From Clusia tigrina (lineage: Eukaryota > Arthropoda > Insecta > Diptera > Clusiidae), in assembly GCA_920105625.2 (NCBI GenBank), contig OV050030.1, positions 82,859,400 to 82,923,399 on the forward strand: 64,000 nt of DNA, given 5' to 3'. The notes under the pieces were generated by a model. It was not told the DNA's origin and ran no database searches. It worked only from the letters and a program-made list of their open reading frames with translations. Every line of letters starts with the position of its first letter. Positions within the stretch are counted from its first letter, which is position 1. Below are positions 9,834-20,723 of this stretch, one piece after another. The position numbers were made by a program, and so were the translations under genes.

Positions 9834-9872
9834 AAGTCCTCAAGGGAGCTTGCATACAGAGCCAGATCAGCG
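8751..9872. repeat. Inverted duplication inside LINE ORF1, unit A
   Basis: Arms 8751-8958 and 9669-9872 are inverted copies of about 205 bp with only a few differences (a 3-base change in the AAC run and single substitutions). The right arm is the natural N-terminal coding part of ORF1; the left arm is the inverted copy inserted in the second zinc knuckle. The spacer is about 710 bp. Transcription from either strand would give a long hairpin. Confidence 0.9.
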
Positions 9873-10506
9873 TTAGTCGCGAATTTTACATCCGAGCCTG
9901 TACCGCCAACTTAATGGGGTCGGACATCGAGCGTTCTCCGAGACCTGCCAAGATTTTAATTGCCTCCGTCCCAATTGTGGCATTAAGCTGCCAGCCATTT
10001 CGATAAGATTTCACTCTTACGTACTAAACTGACAGCATGCCACCATCGTCAGCCCATATCCATAATTAAAAAAAAAAAAATGTCCGGTATCACAAACGTA
10101 AGGCCTTACGGGTCTCGACCTTAGTACCGCTAAGCGCTAGGCGCACAGCTGCCACATGCCTGGGGCCTGACCAAGGTGTTGGTATTCTGAATTCACTCTT
10201 GGATTTTTATGGTCCAACGATGATACCACGAAGTCCCTCGGTGGTGAAACGATGCTCCGCGCCCGTCCCTCGATGGTCCCTCGTTGTCCATCGGTGCCCC
10301 TTCAGCCGCCCCTCCGGGGTCATCGCTGAAAGAGTCGTTGCTCACTTCGGCTAGCAACCAGAGGTTGCTGGTATACCATTGCCCGGGCCCGCCACGATGA
10401 TGCAGTGAGTTTTCTTGGAAGAGTTCTCTGTAAGGATCACCCTGGCCTCTCCCTGGTAAGTGGCTATCAGAGTATTTACCTTCAGATTATCTACCCTGAC
10501 CCCAGC
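9873..10506 (-). other. Probable R1-clade LINE 5' region, unit A
   Basis: GC-rich sequence upstream of ORF1, with stops in every frame. A run of 13 A (plus strand, 10068-10080) divides it, so part could be the 3' end of another LINE on the plus strand. The poly-A varies in length and context between units. Confidence 0.45.
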
Positions 10507-10825
10507 TATAATTCATGGCAATGTTCATGTCTTAACATCAAAATGTTGAGTGGAGACTCCATATGTTAATGTCATACCAAAAAAATTAAACATTATGTCA
10601 AGAAAGCAGTTCTGCTAGAAACCATGAAATAAATTTGATGTTTCACTCGAATTTAACGTTTGTCTATTTAAAAATGGCACCAATTAAATTTAATAGAAGC
10701 GAAATAATTAATTTTATAATTATTTATCGAGAATTTGAATGTTTGAGCAATTGCAAACTGTTCAATTTCTGATTGCAGTTTTTTTAACTCTCTTAAAGCA
10801 TTCAATGCGAGAACGCATCTGTTGT

Positions 10826-11585
10826 TTACTGTTCAAAGCCATGTAAAAAATGAAATGCTTTAACATAATTTGCCCACTTCATATTCTGACAGCCATCAGC
10901 TACTCTAACATGAACATGAACTTTGCTATGAATTATAGCTAGTCGAGACACTATGTAAGTAAGGGAATTTTTTCTGGGTAGAGAATTTCCCATATCTGTT
11001 TTTTTATAGATTATTGTTTGACTAAAATACATTTACCAGGTGTTATTAATAGAAGACCGCTCTCTAAATGTCATTTTCTCTCAGTCATAATAAGTGTCAA
11101 AATGAACAAACAATGTTGCTTCTTTTGTAAATTTTGGATGCTATTTTCGGGCTTTGCATTTATGTTCGTAATAAGTTAAAACTCAAATGCCCTTTATTTT
11201 TTTGGGTTCTTTTTTCATTTATTATTATTTCAAAACAAAATTATACATACACACATATAACAGCTAATATAACTTAATATAAAATTTTCAATAATTTACT
11301 ATTGCCTATTATTCTGTTTTTTTTTAGTTGCTAATTTATTTATTTTTTAAATACAATTCTAAAATACATTCGACATTTAAAAAAAATTGTTTTACCGCAT
11401 TTGGTAAATTAACTTTAATGCTTAATTCCATTAACTTTTCACGGAAATTCTTGCAGCGCACAATTTTATTTCCGTTGAACTCTATAAAAATGATCTCTAA
11501 TGATTGCGTCTTTAGGAACGCTGAAAAATCTAACTTTTTCCTTTCTCCATGTATTATTGCAAATAACGCAACGATAATGCACCAT
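10826..11585 (-). pseudogene. P-element-like transposase relic with THAP domain, unit A
   Basis: On the minus strand, complement(11466..11585) is a 39-codon frame that starts Met-Val-His-Tyr-Arg-Cys-x2-Cys and continues with Val-Arg-Phe-Phe-Ser-Val-Pro-Lys-Asp. This is the N-terminus of a THAP zinc-finger DNA-binding domain as in P-element transposases. A stop cuts it before the distal Cys/His pair. Downstream, frame 10826-11032 (68 codons) may be a later piece of the same protein; that link is weak. A THAP-containing host gene is the alternative, but the transposon setting and decay favour a P-like relic. The flanks 10507-10825 and 11586-11885 show nothing recognisable. Confidence 0.5.
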
Positions 11586-11885
11586 TTTTCTATTTATTAT
11601 TGTTCATATATATTTTTAAATGATTTCACTACACTTTGGAAGCTGAGGACAATAATTTAAAATTTCCCTCTTTTAGTTTCTCAATGTATACAACATTCGC
11701 TACGAGAGCAGATTTGACACATATTATGACTGTTCATCAGTCATTTTGGTACAAGCACCGAACTGGTAACGTTTTAAGGAAGAATATCCTTAAACACTGG
11801 CAATCAATCGGCCTCGATTGAGCTAACAATGACTGGTCACGTTCTTGTTCCTCTTCCAAAAATTCATAACTAGAACATTCATCAG

Positions 11886-12415
11886 TTGATATATCATCAA
11901 GTGAGTCTAATGTGTGTTGCCTTCTGAGTCCATTACATCTGATTTGTTTTTAATTTTTAACCACTTTCTCATTCTAGTTGAATCAATTACACTATTGTAT
12001 GGTATTTGGGTTACTTGACAATTTTCTACATCTGTTACTACATAACGATAGTAATCTAATTGTTTACGGACTACATTTCTTTATAAGTTTTTTGTTTTTC
12101 CCTACCGTTGTCTAGACATTCATTATTACCACCAAGTCACCCGGTTTGAATTGTCTTGCAGGCTTATGGCTTTCATCAAAATATTTGTAGTTGCGCGATT
12201 GAGATTTTCTGATTGCACACTCGTTTTTCATTTAATTCTTTACATTCTTTTGAATAAAACTCATCTAAATCAATTACCTTACCACGCTGTTCAACATCAA
12301 ATAGCAACTTACTGAGTGTTTCTTTAGTTGCACAGTGAGTTAACACCCGGCTGGAAGATTTGCCTAAATGCGCACTCTGAAAACTGTCCCGTCAGCATTT
12401 GGGATGTTGGGAAAC
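11886..12415 (-). pseudogene. Gypsy integrase C-terminal relic, unit A
   Basis: On the minus strand, several frames together resemble the end of a Gypsy integrase: a Leu-Phe-Asp-Val-Glu-Gln-Arg-Gly block, then Phe-Lys-Pro-Gly-Asp-Leu-Val-Val, then Val-Thr-Gln-Ile-Pro-Tyr-Asn and Asp-Ser-Thr-Arg-Met-Arg. Multiple frameshifts and stops interrupt it. It is not Gypsy-2, whose integrase end is different, and may derive from the same family as the RNase H fragment at 1143-1640. Confidence 0.6.
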
Positions 12416-12478
12416 ATTCCAATCGCATCATCCAGCAGCCACAGATATTGTAAACATATAAGTGAGATATAAACACAT

Positions 12479-12864
12479 AAGCGAAGTATTGTAAACACAT
12501 ACGAGTAAGCGATGTTTCGTATAGCTTTAAGATACAATTTTCAGTTAGTTCATAAGTAAACTCGGAAAGTATAAGTTCATACGTAAACTTATCAGTGAAT
12601 AAAGTTTTATTTTTAAAATCCAAAACTTCACCAAAACTTATTAATTTAGTGCACAGTATTGTTCAAAGCAAATATTTTGTTTCCAGTCAGTATAATTTAT
12701 TGGCTCAGTTATTTTCGCTAATATAGATCTTAAGACACGGTTTAACTTGACCCTTCGACTAGGTCGATGCAACAGCGTTTAGTATATGTATAATGTTTTT
12801 ATCCTCACAAAATCCGTTAAATTCTGACGATCGCTTACTCGTATGTGTTTACAATACTTCGCTT
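12479..12864. repeat. Perfect 35-bp inverted repeats with 316-bp spacer, unit A
   Basis: Arms 12479-12513 and 12830-12864 are exact reverse complements. Left of the left arm there are short direct variants of TAAACACATAAG. The spacer has an AATAAA-like sequence near 12598. It might be a non-autonomous DNA element or part of an old LTR; no coding capacity and no clear target-site duplication. Confidence 0.8.
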
Positions 12865-13664
12865 TAGGTATGTGCATATATAACTAACTGCAATTTGATG
12901 GGCATATTCGTTCGTGGTGCAGTGGGATCGCTACGCTCGGCTTATGGTTAAACAGCCAGGTTAGGCCGAACTGTAATATAATAATATATATAAATATAAG
13001 TAGTGAAACGTATCTTACGTATTATTGCATACGTGCCTTAACTTTAAAGTATGTAAAGTGTGGCGACACCTTTAAATGTAAACCCAGCCAACTTCAATCT
13101 TGGGCTCTTCCTTTTTTGTTGTACACTAGTTCTTGCGATTTTGTAAAAATCCTTTAAATTTACAATAATTATTCATTAACTAATAAATAAAAAAACCAAT
13201 CAAAATTTTAAATCCCTCTCAATAAATATTTGTCAAGGATATGTTTTGACAAGGTAAAAAAATCGTGAATTTTATTTCTCCCCTAAAAATATATAGGTCT
13301 TGTTTTGATTAATTTCATTTAATCAATGTATTTACGAATGAAGAGTAACAAAAAATACTTAAATACAAAAAGCATATAAAAAACAAAATGAGTAAAAAAA
13401 TTTGCTGTTAAGAGTTTACAATTATTTTTACAATTCTCTTTGGAACTAATTTAGCTGCGAAATGCAATTACCGTTATGAAATTGATGCTTCACTATGCTT
13501 GGTGCGCATTCTAGATCCAAATTATTCAAAAATAGTAGTTCCTTGCGCATCGAATGCAGAATTTTTAATAAAATTATTGTGAATTTAAGAAAAAGAACCT
13601 TATTCTATATGACTCAGTTGGTTTACTATAACCACCGCATCCGATAAATTGTCCGAGATGTTTC
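12865..13664. other. AT-rich unassigned spacer, unit A
   Basis: No gene, RNA or repeat recognised. The region is strongly AT-rich with many short A and T runs. Part of it may be the 5' end of the Tc1-like element that follows, but no terminal inverted repeats were found by eye. Confidence 0.5.
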
Positions 13665-14194
13665 CTTGACAATTAAAAAAAACCAATACATTGAAAACCG
13701 ATTGTTTTTCGCTAGGATGTACTTTGTCATACCGAATGACTATTAGGATGAAGCTATATTGCGCAAGACCCAAACCATGCTTTACTATAATGGTGGGCCT
13801 AATAGAGTATGGCAACAACCTTTAAACGCATTGGAAAATTGAAATATTATATTATATTCCAATATTTAAATTCAGCAAACTTTATGTCATTGCATATATA
13901 GTAAAGGAATAGGAGAAATAGATTTCATAGAGAAGTAAATGGAAGCAAAACAATATTAGGATATTTATAAACAGCGCAGATCATTGCGGGTTCAATATTG
14001 ATAACAATATGCAATTCAAATTTTACCAAGATAATGACCCAAAACATAAGGCGCAGATCGTAAGGATGTGGGTTCTTTATAATTACAAAAAAGTGTTATA
14101 TACGGCAGCACAGAGTCCACACTTAAAACCATTAGAAAATTTGTGGAAACTTTTAAGAAAAACTGAGCACTGTAATACTAGAGGATTGATATAA
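13665..14194 (+). pseudogene. Tc1-like (DD34E) transposase relic, unit A
   Basis: The C-terminal two thirds of a Tc1/mariner transposase in broken frames. The last frame (14009-14194, 61 codons) contains Gln-Asp-Asn-Asp-Pro-Lys-His and Leu-Glu-Asn-Leu-Trp. Exactly 34 residues separate the first of those Asp residues from that Glu, which is the Tc1 spacing. Upstream a Gly-x-x-Arg-Val-Trp strand and a Gly-Ile-Gly-Glu-Ile-Asp-Phe-Ile motif are visible, but the usual Lys-His-Gly-Gly-Gly segment between them is missing and stops intervene. The element is dead. Confidence 0.75.
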
Positions 14195-14742
14195 AATACC
14201 TAGCGAATACGATGTACAGAAGTTGATTTATACCATGAGGAGAATACAACAAGTCATTATAAGTACTAAAGGGAGTCATACAAAATATTAAAACCTTTTA
14301 ATGTGCTAATTTTCTTTTCTTTCTTTCATTTTTATACATAAGCTCTAATTTGTAAAAACACTTTCTTGACAGACAATTTTTTGGCTACTTTTTGTTTTTA
14401 TGTTTTTTTTTTAAATTTGATTATAATATGTTTGTTGTTAGTGTTCATCAGTAAATACATTAATTAAATGAATTGAATTAAAAAATTAATCAAACAATAA
14501 AGAAGTACTATATTATGTACGCAGAAAATCAATTTTTTTTAACACTTCATTATTTATTCAAACTTCTAAATAAGAACTAATAATAAGTAAAAAATCTTAC
14601 ATAACTATATTTTATATTTAAACCTTAGCCAATGCTAAGGGTAAATAAATTGAATATATAATACACTATATATAAAAGAATAATGAATAAAATTCATGAT
14701 AAATCCATTGTAAATTAAAGTAAAAATTTACGTTAATACGTT
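14195..14742. other. AT-rich spacer at the A/B unit border
   Basis: The Tc1 3' flank, then long A and T runs. Nothing else is recognisable. The border to unit B is placed at the start of the TGTGGCAACCC sequence. Confidence 0.5.
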
Positions 14743-15060
14743 TGTGGCAACCCGCCAAAGGTGACAGCCCACAATAACCAGTTGATCTGGCAGCGCTTAT
14801 ATGAGTTAATATAATTTTAGTTTTTCTGATGCAATACAGTTGTTTTATATTTTGGATAATAAATACACAAAGTATTAATATAAATTACTAAATTAAATAT
14901 AGTTCAAGGAACTAAAATAAGAACAAGCACGAGTGAGGTGTACAAAATCTGTGTTCGAATTTGGAAAATCCATTTGGAATAAGATCTGGGCCAGTTGGGC
15001 AAATGAAGTACAAATAAAAGTACAAGACGATCAGCCGAAACAATAACATTGATTCCAAAC
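14743..15060 (+). repeat. Putative Gypsy-1 5' LTR and leader, unit B
   Basis: Begins TGTGGCAACCCGCC and becomes AT-rich with an AATAAA at about 14860. It lies directly upstream of gag as an LTR should. No second LTR copy exists within the unit, so the LTR label is an inference from position and the TG start. Confidence 0.45.
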
Positions 15061-15821
15061 ATGAAGTGAAACTTTGTGAAGTGATTGACAAGTCGCTAAT
15101 TCGTACTGAGTTGGAAAAGTGGCTAAGGGCATTTACTTTCTACATTCAGGCGGAAGAAATATCAGATGCAGTCAAGATAAAGAATAAGCTTTTACATAAT
15201 GGAGGAACCCAATTACAGGAAGTTGCGCATAACATTCCAGGTGCTCTTACTTGTGGGGAAATAGAAGATGCCTATAAAATGTTAGTTGACAAATTGACTG
15301 ACTATTTTTCCCCAAAAAGAAATTCAACATTTGAGAGGCATTTGTTTCGATAAATTAAGGCAGATTCGGGTGAAACCTTTAATAAATTCTTATTGAGGAC
15401 GCGGCAACAGGCTTCAAAGTGTGTGTTTGGTGAAACAAAGAATGATATTCTGGAAATGAGCATTAAAGACAAATTGATTGACTCCTGGGCATCTGCGGAT
15501 TTAAAAAAGAGGTTATTGGAAAAAGAGCACTCTTTGAAAGAAATTATTGAAATTTGCCCAGTCCATGAGCAAATTAATGCTCACTCAAAATCAATGGAGG
15601 TTCCAAGCACAAGTGGAGAAATCAATAAAATTGCAAATAACTGCGAATGTTTTAGATGTGGACAAAAGAATCATGACGGAAGCAGTGTAGTTTGTCCAGC
15701 CAGGAAAATGAAATGCAACAGATGTGGCCTGTTGGGACATTTTGCCCGGGAATGCCGTACTGGTTCAAACAAACCAGATGAAAACAGGTCGAAAGGTCAA
15801 CCGAACAGAAGAACAATATAG
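15061..15821 (+). pseudogene. Gypsy-1 gag relic, protease deleted, unit B
   Basis: Gag N-terminal part 15066-15353 has the Trp-Leu-Arg-Ala-Phe and Tyr-Phe-Ser-Pro-Lys-Arg motifs of Gypsy gags, then an in-frame TAA where D has the same stop. The frame resumes at 15393 and holds two zinc knuckles. At about 15774 it jumps to sequence equal to 991 of unit A: the nucleocapsid tail and protease are gone, with AC microhomology at the joint. Relative to D about 19 bp are also missing near 15062-15080, which removes the first gag codons. Confidence 0.8.
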
Positions 15822-16146
15822 AAAACAAGGTGGAAGAATCAACATACTCTTATAATATAAACTGTGAATTTGTAAAAATAATATAACAAATATAAAGTTA
15901 TTGAGTTAAATAAAATCATAAAACATAAGGACTAAGGATCAAGAGAGCTTTCTGTATACGAGCCCTGGAATCCGCTGAATTCAACAGCGATAAATAGTCG
16001 TTACATCGTGAACTGAAATATCTAGATTATTTGTGTAAATGAGCAAGGAATCCGCCTTAGTGATGACCATTTAAATGCGATTATAAACTATGCATTGTCC
16101 ACATATGCTAAGGAGGTTCCAAAAGTTCTTGGTCTGTTTTCATATT

Positions 16147-16380
16147 TTATACGCTTTGAAGAATTGTAAGCAGGAGCCTCGATCGCTTACAATTCTTCTG
16201 GGTCTGCTGAGATCCATGAAATACTTCAACGTGACTCAGCATCTGTTGTTGTTTTAGAATAATAAGCCACTGGATTAAATTGTTCATCGTCTTGCCTCTG
16301 TTGAAATATGGCACCATAGCCTTTAGAACTAGCATCTTGTGCTTTGAACGTAAATCGTGCATTTCTTTTTGGTAGCTCAA
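16147..16380 (-). pseudogene. Gypsy RNase H/integrase fragment, unit B
   Basis: Copy of the unit A fragment. Here the 13-bp inverted repeat beside the integrase motif is perfect (AAGAATTGTAAGC and GCTTACAATTCTT), whereas A has two mismatches. Confidence 0.65.
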
Positions 16381-17119
16381 CTGCGCCCAACATCAGAAGC
16401 AGGTACTATCGGTACACGGTAGAGGATGCAACGCAGGAATTCTAGTTGTGGTCAACAACTACAACATTTTGGCACGCTCCAACAAAACAAACACGAAGGC
16501 CCATCATATCCTTACATGGCGCTTAATAATACCAATAATACACTCAAAACACCAACTATTCCACTGAGAAAGCCAGTAATCTACAACATTTTCCAAGAAA
16601 CTGGTCCCTAACTCTGAAATACAACAAATATAACACAAACCCACCATCGAATGAATATCCGAAACTAAAGTACAAATTTTACCAAATAATATATCCAAAA
16701 CACTAAAAAACCAACTAAAAAAGAAGAACAAACTGACTAAACCAAAGGAGCCACTAAAATCACTACAACTCTCTAAGTACGATTCATCAGAATCGACGTT
16801 AATTTTCGATGAGCGACCAGATATAAATTCCCAACCACAAGCTACTTTTAGGTAAATTAAGTCCTAATTTTACATACATTTATAACTATAAATACGCATA
16901 CTTATTAAAATTTGTTTAATCTTAACTTTAAACTCAGAACCTAATAATCGTATTGATTGTTAAGTTAATAAATATTATCTATTACTATAATGAACTCTTA
17001 CTCATAATAAAAAGTCATTCCCCCAAAATAATATCCATTCAAGAATCTTACCTCCACTCCACAAAAAATATACCTATTCCAATAAACTATTAACTATATT
17101 CATTAAACACGTCAGTTAA
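16381..17119. other. AT-rich unassigned sequence, unit B
   Basis: Retains the 249-bp segment missing in C and D. Nothing recognisable. Confidence 0.4.
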
Positions 17120-17483
17120 ATTCATATGGCGGAGTCATGCTACTCATTCATAATTCATTACAACATCAAAAAATCCAACTGAACAACGGCTTTGACGCAA
17201 TAGCTTGCGAGATACTCTCACAAGTAAAATTTACAACAGTCTCCACTTACATACATAATAAAATTCAAGAAAGCTATTCTCAAACGCGAAAACATCATCA
17301 ATCAACGACTTTTCGTATTAAATAAATCCTCGCCAGTGGATAAAATTTGGAGTAATATCAGAAGGTTTAACGGATATAAATCTATGCACGGTATCCATAG
17401 TATAAATTCAATTAACCCCCTTTTCACGAATAATAAGCCGCACCTAATGTCAACCGAATTCTTGTTCCGATCGTTTATTTAGC
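17120..17483 (+). pseudogene. Jockey-like LINE endonuclease fragment, unit B
   Basis: The 62-codon frame (17137-17325) has the same protein sequence as in A; the same frame jump to the endonuclease-RT linker follows. Confidence 0.6.
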
Positions 17484-17586
17484 CGCCCCCATCAGAATGT
17501 TCGTTTTTTTTATTTTGCTTCTTTCCTTCTTTTTTTTGTTTCCACTTGTCCGCTTTTCTAGTGAATGCGGCCAGTCAAAAACCTAG

Positions 17587-17628
17587 TGACTATTCTGAGG
17601 TAGAGATAGCGCTGCCTCAGACTAGTCA
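17587..17628. repeat. 42-bp near-palindrome, unit B
   Basis: Same sequence as at 2804-2845. Confidence 0.7.
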
Positions 17629-18161
17629 AAATTCAAAAGTGAGTTGACTGACCGGCTTGACCGCTAAAACAGTCAATGATAGAATAGCGGAGGAGGCCAA
17701 GGAATTGGGAAAGGAGCGGTTTTTTGAAAGAAAGCTAAAAGTCATTTAAGGCGGTGGTAGCAAAATAAACGGCCTCTGTTAAGTTTGAATAATTTGTCGG
17801 TTACATGTTCGGAGCGGGAGAAAAAATTACGGAAATGAAGGAATAGTTGTGATATGAGAAGGAGAGTTAAATTGAAACTTAAATTTAAAAAAATGGTGCG
17901 CCTCATAAAAGATAAACTGCAGACATGCAACAAAAGTGAAATATTTCCTATAAGTGAAATTGTGTTTTTACAATAAAATGTGGAATTGATCAAACAGTCA
18001 GAAAAAATATTCAAATTCGATTTTGTTTAAAAAAGACTAAAGAGGCAGAGTTTTGTGTGTGGTTCAACAATATTCGTTATTGGGTGCAAATAAAGGAAAG
18101 GGAAAAGGAAGCTGCCGCCCGCCTCGTCAGGCAAAGATAAGTAATTATAATTATATACATC

Positions 18162-18361
<200 letters not shown>

Positions 18362-18657
18362 GCTGCTCGCGTGCTCAACGTTGCGCTGCCAATAAAAAAC
18401 GAAATATTTGTTATATCGTATATATAATATATGATAAAATACGTTCTTGCGAATTTATTGGTTATATCGTACATATAATATATGATGGAATACGTTTCTG
18501 CAAATTTCTAGAGATTGTGTTAAGTCTAGTAATTAATATAACTTTTAATTGCACAAAACGCTCTATAACACGTCACCACAGCTTCAGCAAAGAAAGAGAA
18601 AGAGAATTGCATGAAAGGCCGGAAACACGAAGTGTGTTGTTCAGCAGCCAACACAGG

Positions 18658-19308
18658 CTAGTTCCGGTTGCCCATAAACACGCTGTGCGACAGCGACGAT
18701 TGCGGCGATGTCGATCGGGTTGGCGATGGTGATCGGGATACCTGTAGCGATGGCGACGATGTTGGGTCACTCACCTCGAGGTGGGCCGGCTTCAAGCAGT
18801 CCGTAGAGATGGCTTTCTCGACGCCGTTCAAGTCGATGATGCAACTCTTGTCGTTGACCCGGCGAATTACCTTATGGGGGCCCGTATATGGCGGCTCGAG
18901 TGGCCTCCGGATTTTGTCCAGCTTGCAGAATACGTGCGTGCAGGTGCGCAATTTTTTGAAGACGAACGGCTTCTGTCTCGAGTGGTTGGACGCTGGTACT
19001 GGCTTGATCGCTTTTACCAGCTTGCGCAACTGCTCGACGAAAACCGGTTGGGTGGTAGGGTCGTTCTGTTGTCCGAAGAATTCCTCCGGCAGGCGTAGTT
19101 GGGTGCCGAAGAGCATCTCAGCTGGAGTTGCTTTGAGATCCTCTTTGTACGCCGTCCGCATCCCCAATAGCACTGTTGGCAAGGCGTCTGGCCATGTTGT
19201 CTCTGGACTGCACATAAAGGCCGCTTTTAGTGTGTGGTGTAGTCTCTCCACCATGCCGTTTGACTGTGGGTGGTAAGGCGTTGTGTGAACATGATTAGCA
19301 CCAGTCAT
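18658..19308 (-). pseudogene. Gypsy-2 integrase C-terminal half, unit B
   Basis: 216 codons, same protein as in A. The first methionine follows the deletion and the stop lies in the LTR. Confidence 0.85.
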
Positions 19309-20498
19309 TTTCGCGAGAGCCAGTCGAGGCGAGGTTCAGCTTCAGCGTGAGCTGCCCGTATGTGGCTATCGGCGACGAGTTGGCGGCGTACAGCGTGAGG
19401 CTGTTTCGCTGTAGTTTGCGGGCGACCGTTCCCCTCGGCAGTAAGGAGACCACTGAACCCGAGTCCACGAGAAAGCGACTGGATGTTGTTCGATCCGTTA
19501 CGTGTAGACGTTTTTCGGTTGGTGGATGGTCGGCGTCATTTGCCCAAGTCGGCGTCGGCAGCGCTAGTTTCCCAACGGCGTCGAGGCGGCGGCCACGGTG
19601 GCGGCAAAAACACACGGTGGTCGGCACTGCTGTGCTGTCGCCCGGTATTCCAGGTGATACCAACATTGGCCAGGCGCTGTAGACCGATCTCGGTGCAGGC
19701 TGCGTGCACGGAATTACCCGTTGAATCGTGCGACGATCTGTTCGCGAATGGAGAGCGGGGTCTCGGAGACGAGAGTGGAGGTGACGTAGCTGCCACTGTA
19801 GGTCCATTGTCGACCAGCTCGTCAGCTGCCTCTGCGAGCTCCTCCAGGCTGGTACCTTTCAAAATCTTCAGAAGCCGTCGCGTTAACGGCGGCATCAACT
19901 CGAGCCACTTCACTCGGATAACGGCATCCGTGGCCCTGTCACCTGCCAAGGCGCGCAGCTGCCGCAGGAGTTGAGACAGCTTCCTGTCACCCAGCTCGAG
20001 TTGGGTGAGCAGCTTGTGGAGCTGTCGATCCGCCGAGACGGTGAGGCGACTTAGTATGGCTGCCTTCAGCGCCTCATACTTCCCCACGAACGGCACCGTG
20101 CGGAGTATATCCGCAACCTCGGAAATAGTCTCCGGGTCGAGCGCCGCAACTACTAAATTGTAACGGCTGTTGTCGTTTCGCACATGGTGGACCTGGAACG
20201 CTGCCTCGATCTGATAAAACCACAGATCAGGGTTACTCCTCCAGAAAGGTGGGAGCCGGCAGCTGTTCACCGCCTCGATCGCGGGCGGCGACGAAAAGGA
20301 GGCGTATCCCCTAGGTTCCCCTGCACGGTGTGGCGGCGGGTGTGTCGGTAGCAGCAATGGCGCTAGCATAGCCAGCTGTGCGTGCGCATGCACGTGCGGT
20401 GAATGTGGCTGCTGGTGCGGAGCTTGTGTTGCTTGAGTCGGCGGCTGCTGCGGTGGTGCCGGCGGCACCGGTCCTGAGGCCGCTGGCAAGTGGAGCAT
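19295..20498 (-). pseudogene. Gypsy-2 gag and protease stump, unit B
   Basis: Gag frame 19536-20498 (320 codons) and CHCC finger/protease frame 19295-19807, with the same frameshift between them as in A. Confidence 0.82.
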
Positions 20499-20555
20499 CC
20501 TGTGCGTCGTGTGCTGGTTATATAATATACCCCTCTGGGTGGGGCGAATACGTGT

Positions 20556-20573
20556 ATCACGTCGGGGTCACCA
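20556..20573 (-). promoter_or_regulatory. Primer-binding site for tRNA-Trp, unit B
   Basis: All 18 bases match the tRNA-Trp 3' end with CCA. Confidence 0.9.
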
Positions 20574-20723
20574 ATTTGGCTGCTCGCATGTTCAACGTTG
20601 CGTAATTAATATAACTTTTAATTGCGCTCTATAACACGTCACCACAGCTTCAGCACAGAAAGAGAAAGAGAGTTGGATGAAAGGCCGGAAACACGAAGTG
20701 TGTTGTTCAGCAGCCAACACAGG

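Larger units (their letters stand above)
5966..10506 (-). mobile_element. R1-clade non-LTR retrotransposon, 3' truncated, unit A
   Basis: LINE on the minus strand in the order 5' region, ORF1 with zinc knuckles, APE-type endonuclease, RT. The RT has R1-clade character (Gly-Tyr-Ala-Asp-Asp-Ile-Ala core and a C-terminal Leu-Thr-Gly-His-Gly block). The 3' end is lost where the Gypsy-2 LTR begins; neither a 3' UTR nor a poly-A tail is found on the other side. No 28S rDNA is present, so this is not an R1 in its rDNA site. The right (5') limit is placed where GC content falls, and is approximate. Confidence 0.8.

Noticed and set aside
5966..10506. R1 element in 28S rDNA
   Set aside because: No rDNA sequence is found on either side; only the clade is R1-like.
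14195..14742. Telomeric repeats or a terminal array
   Set aside because: No TTAGG-type or other short telomeric tandem repeats were seen here or elsewhere in the window.
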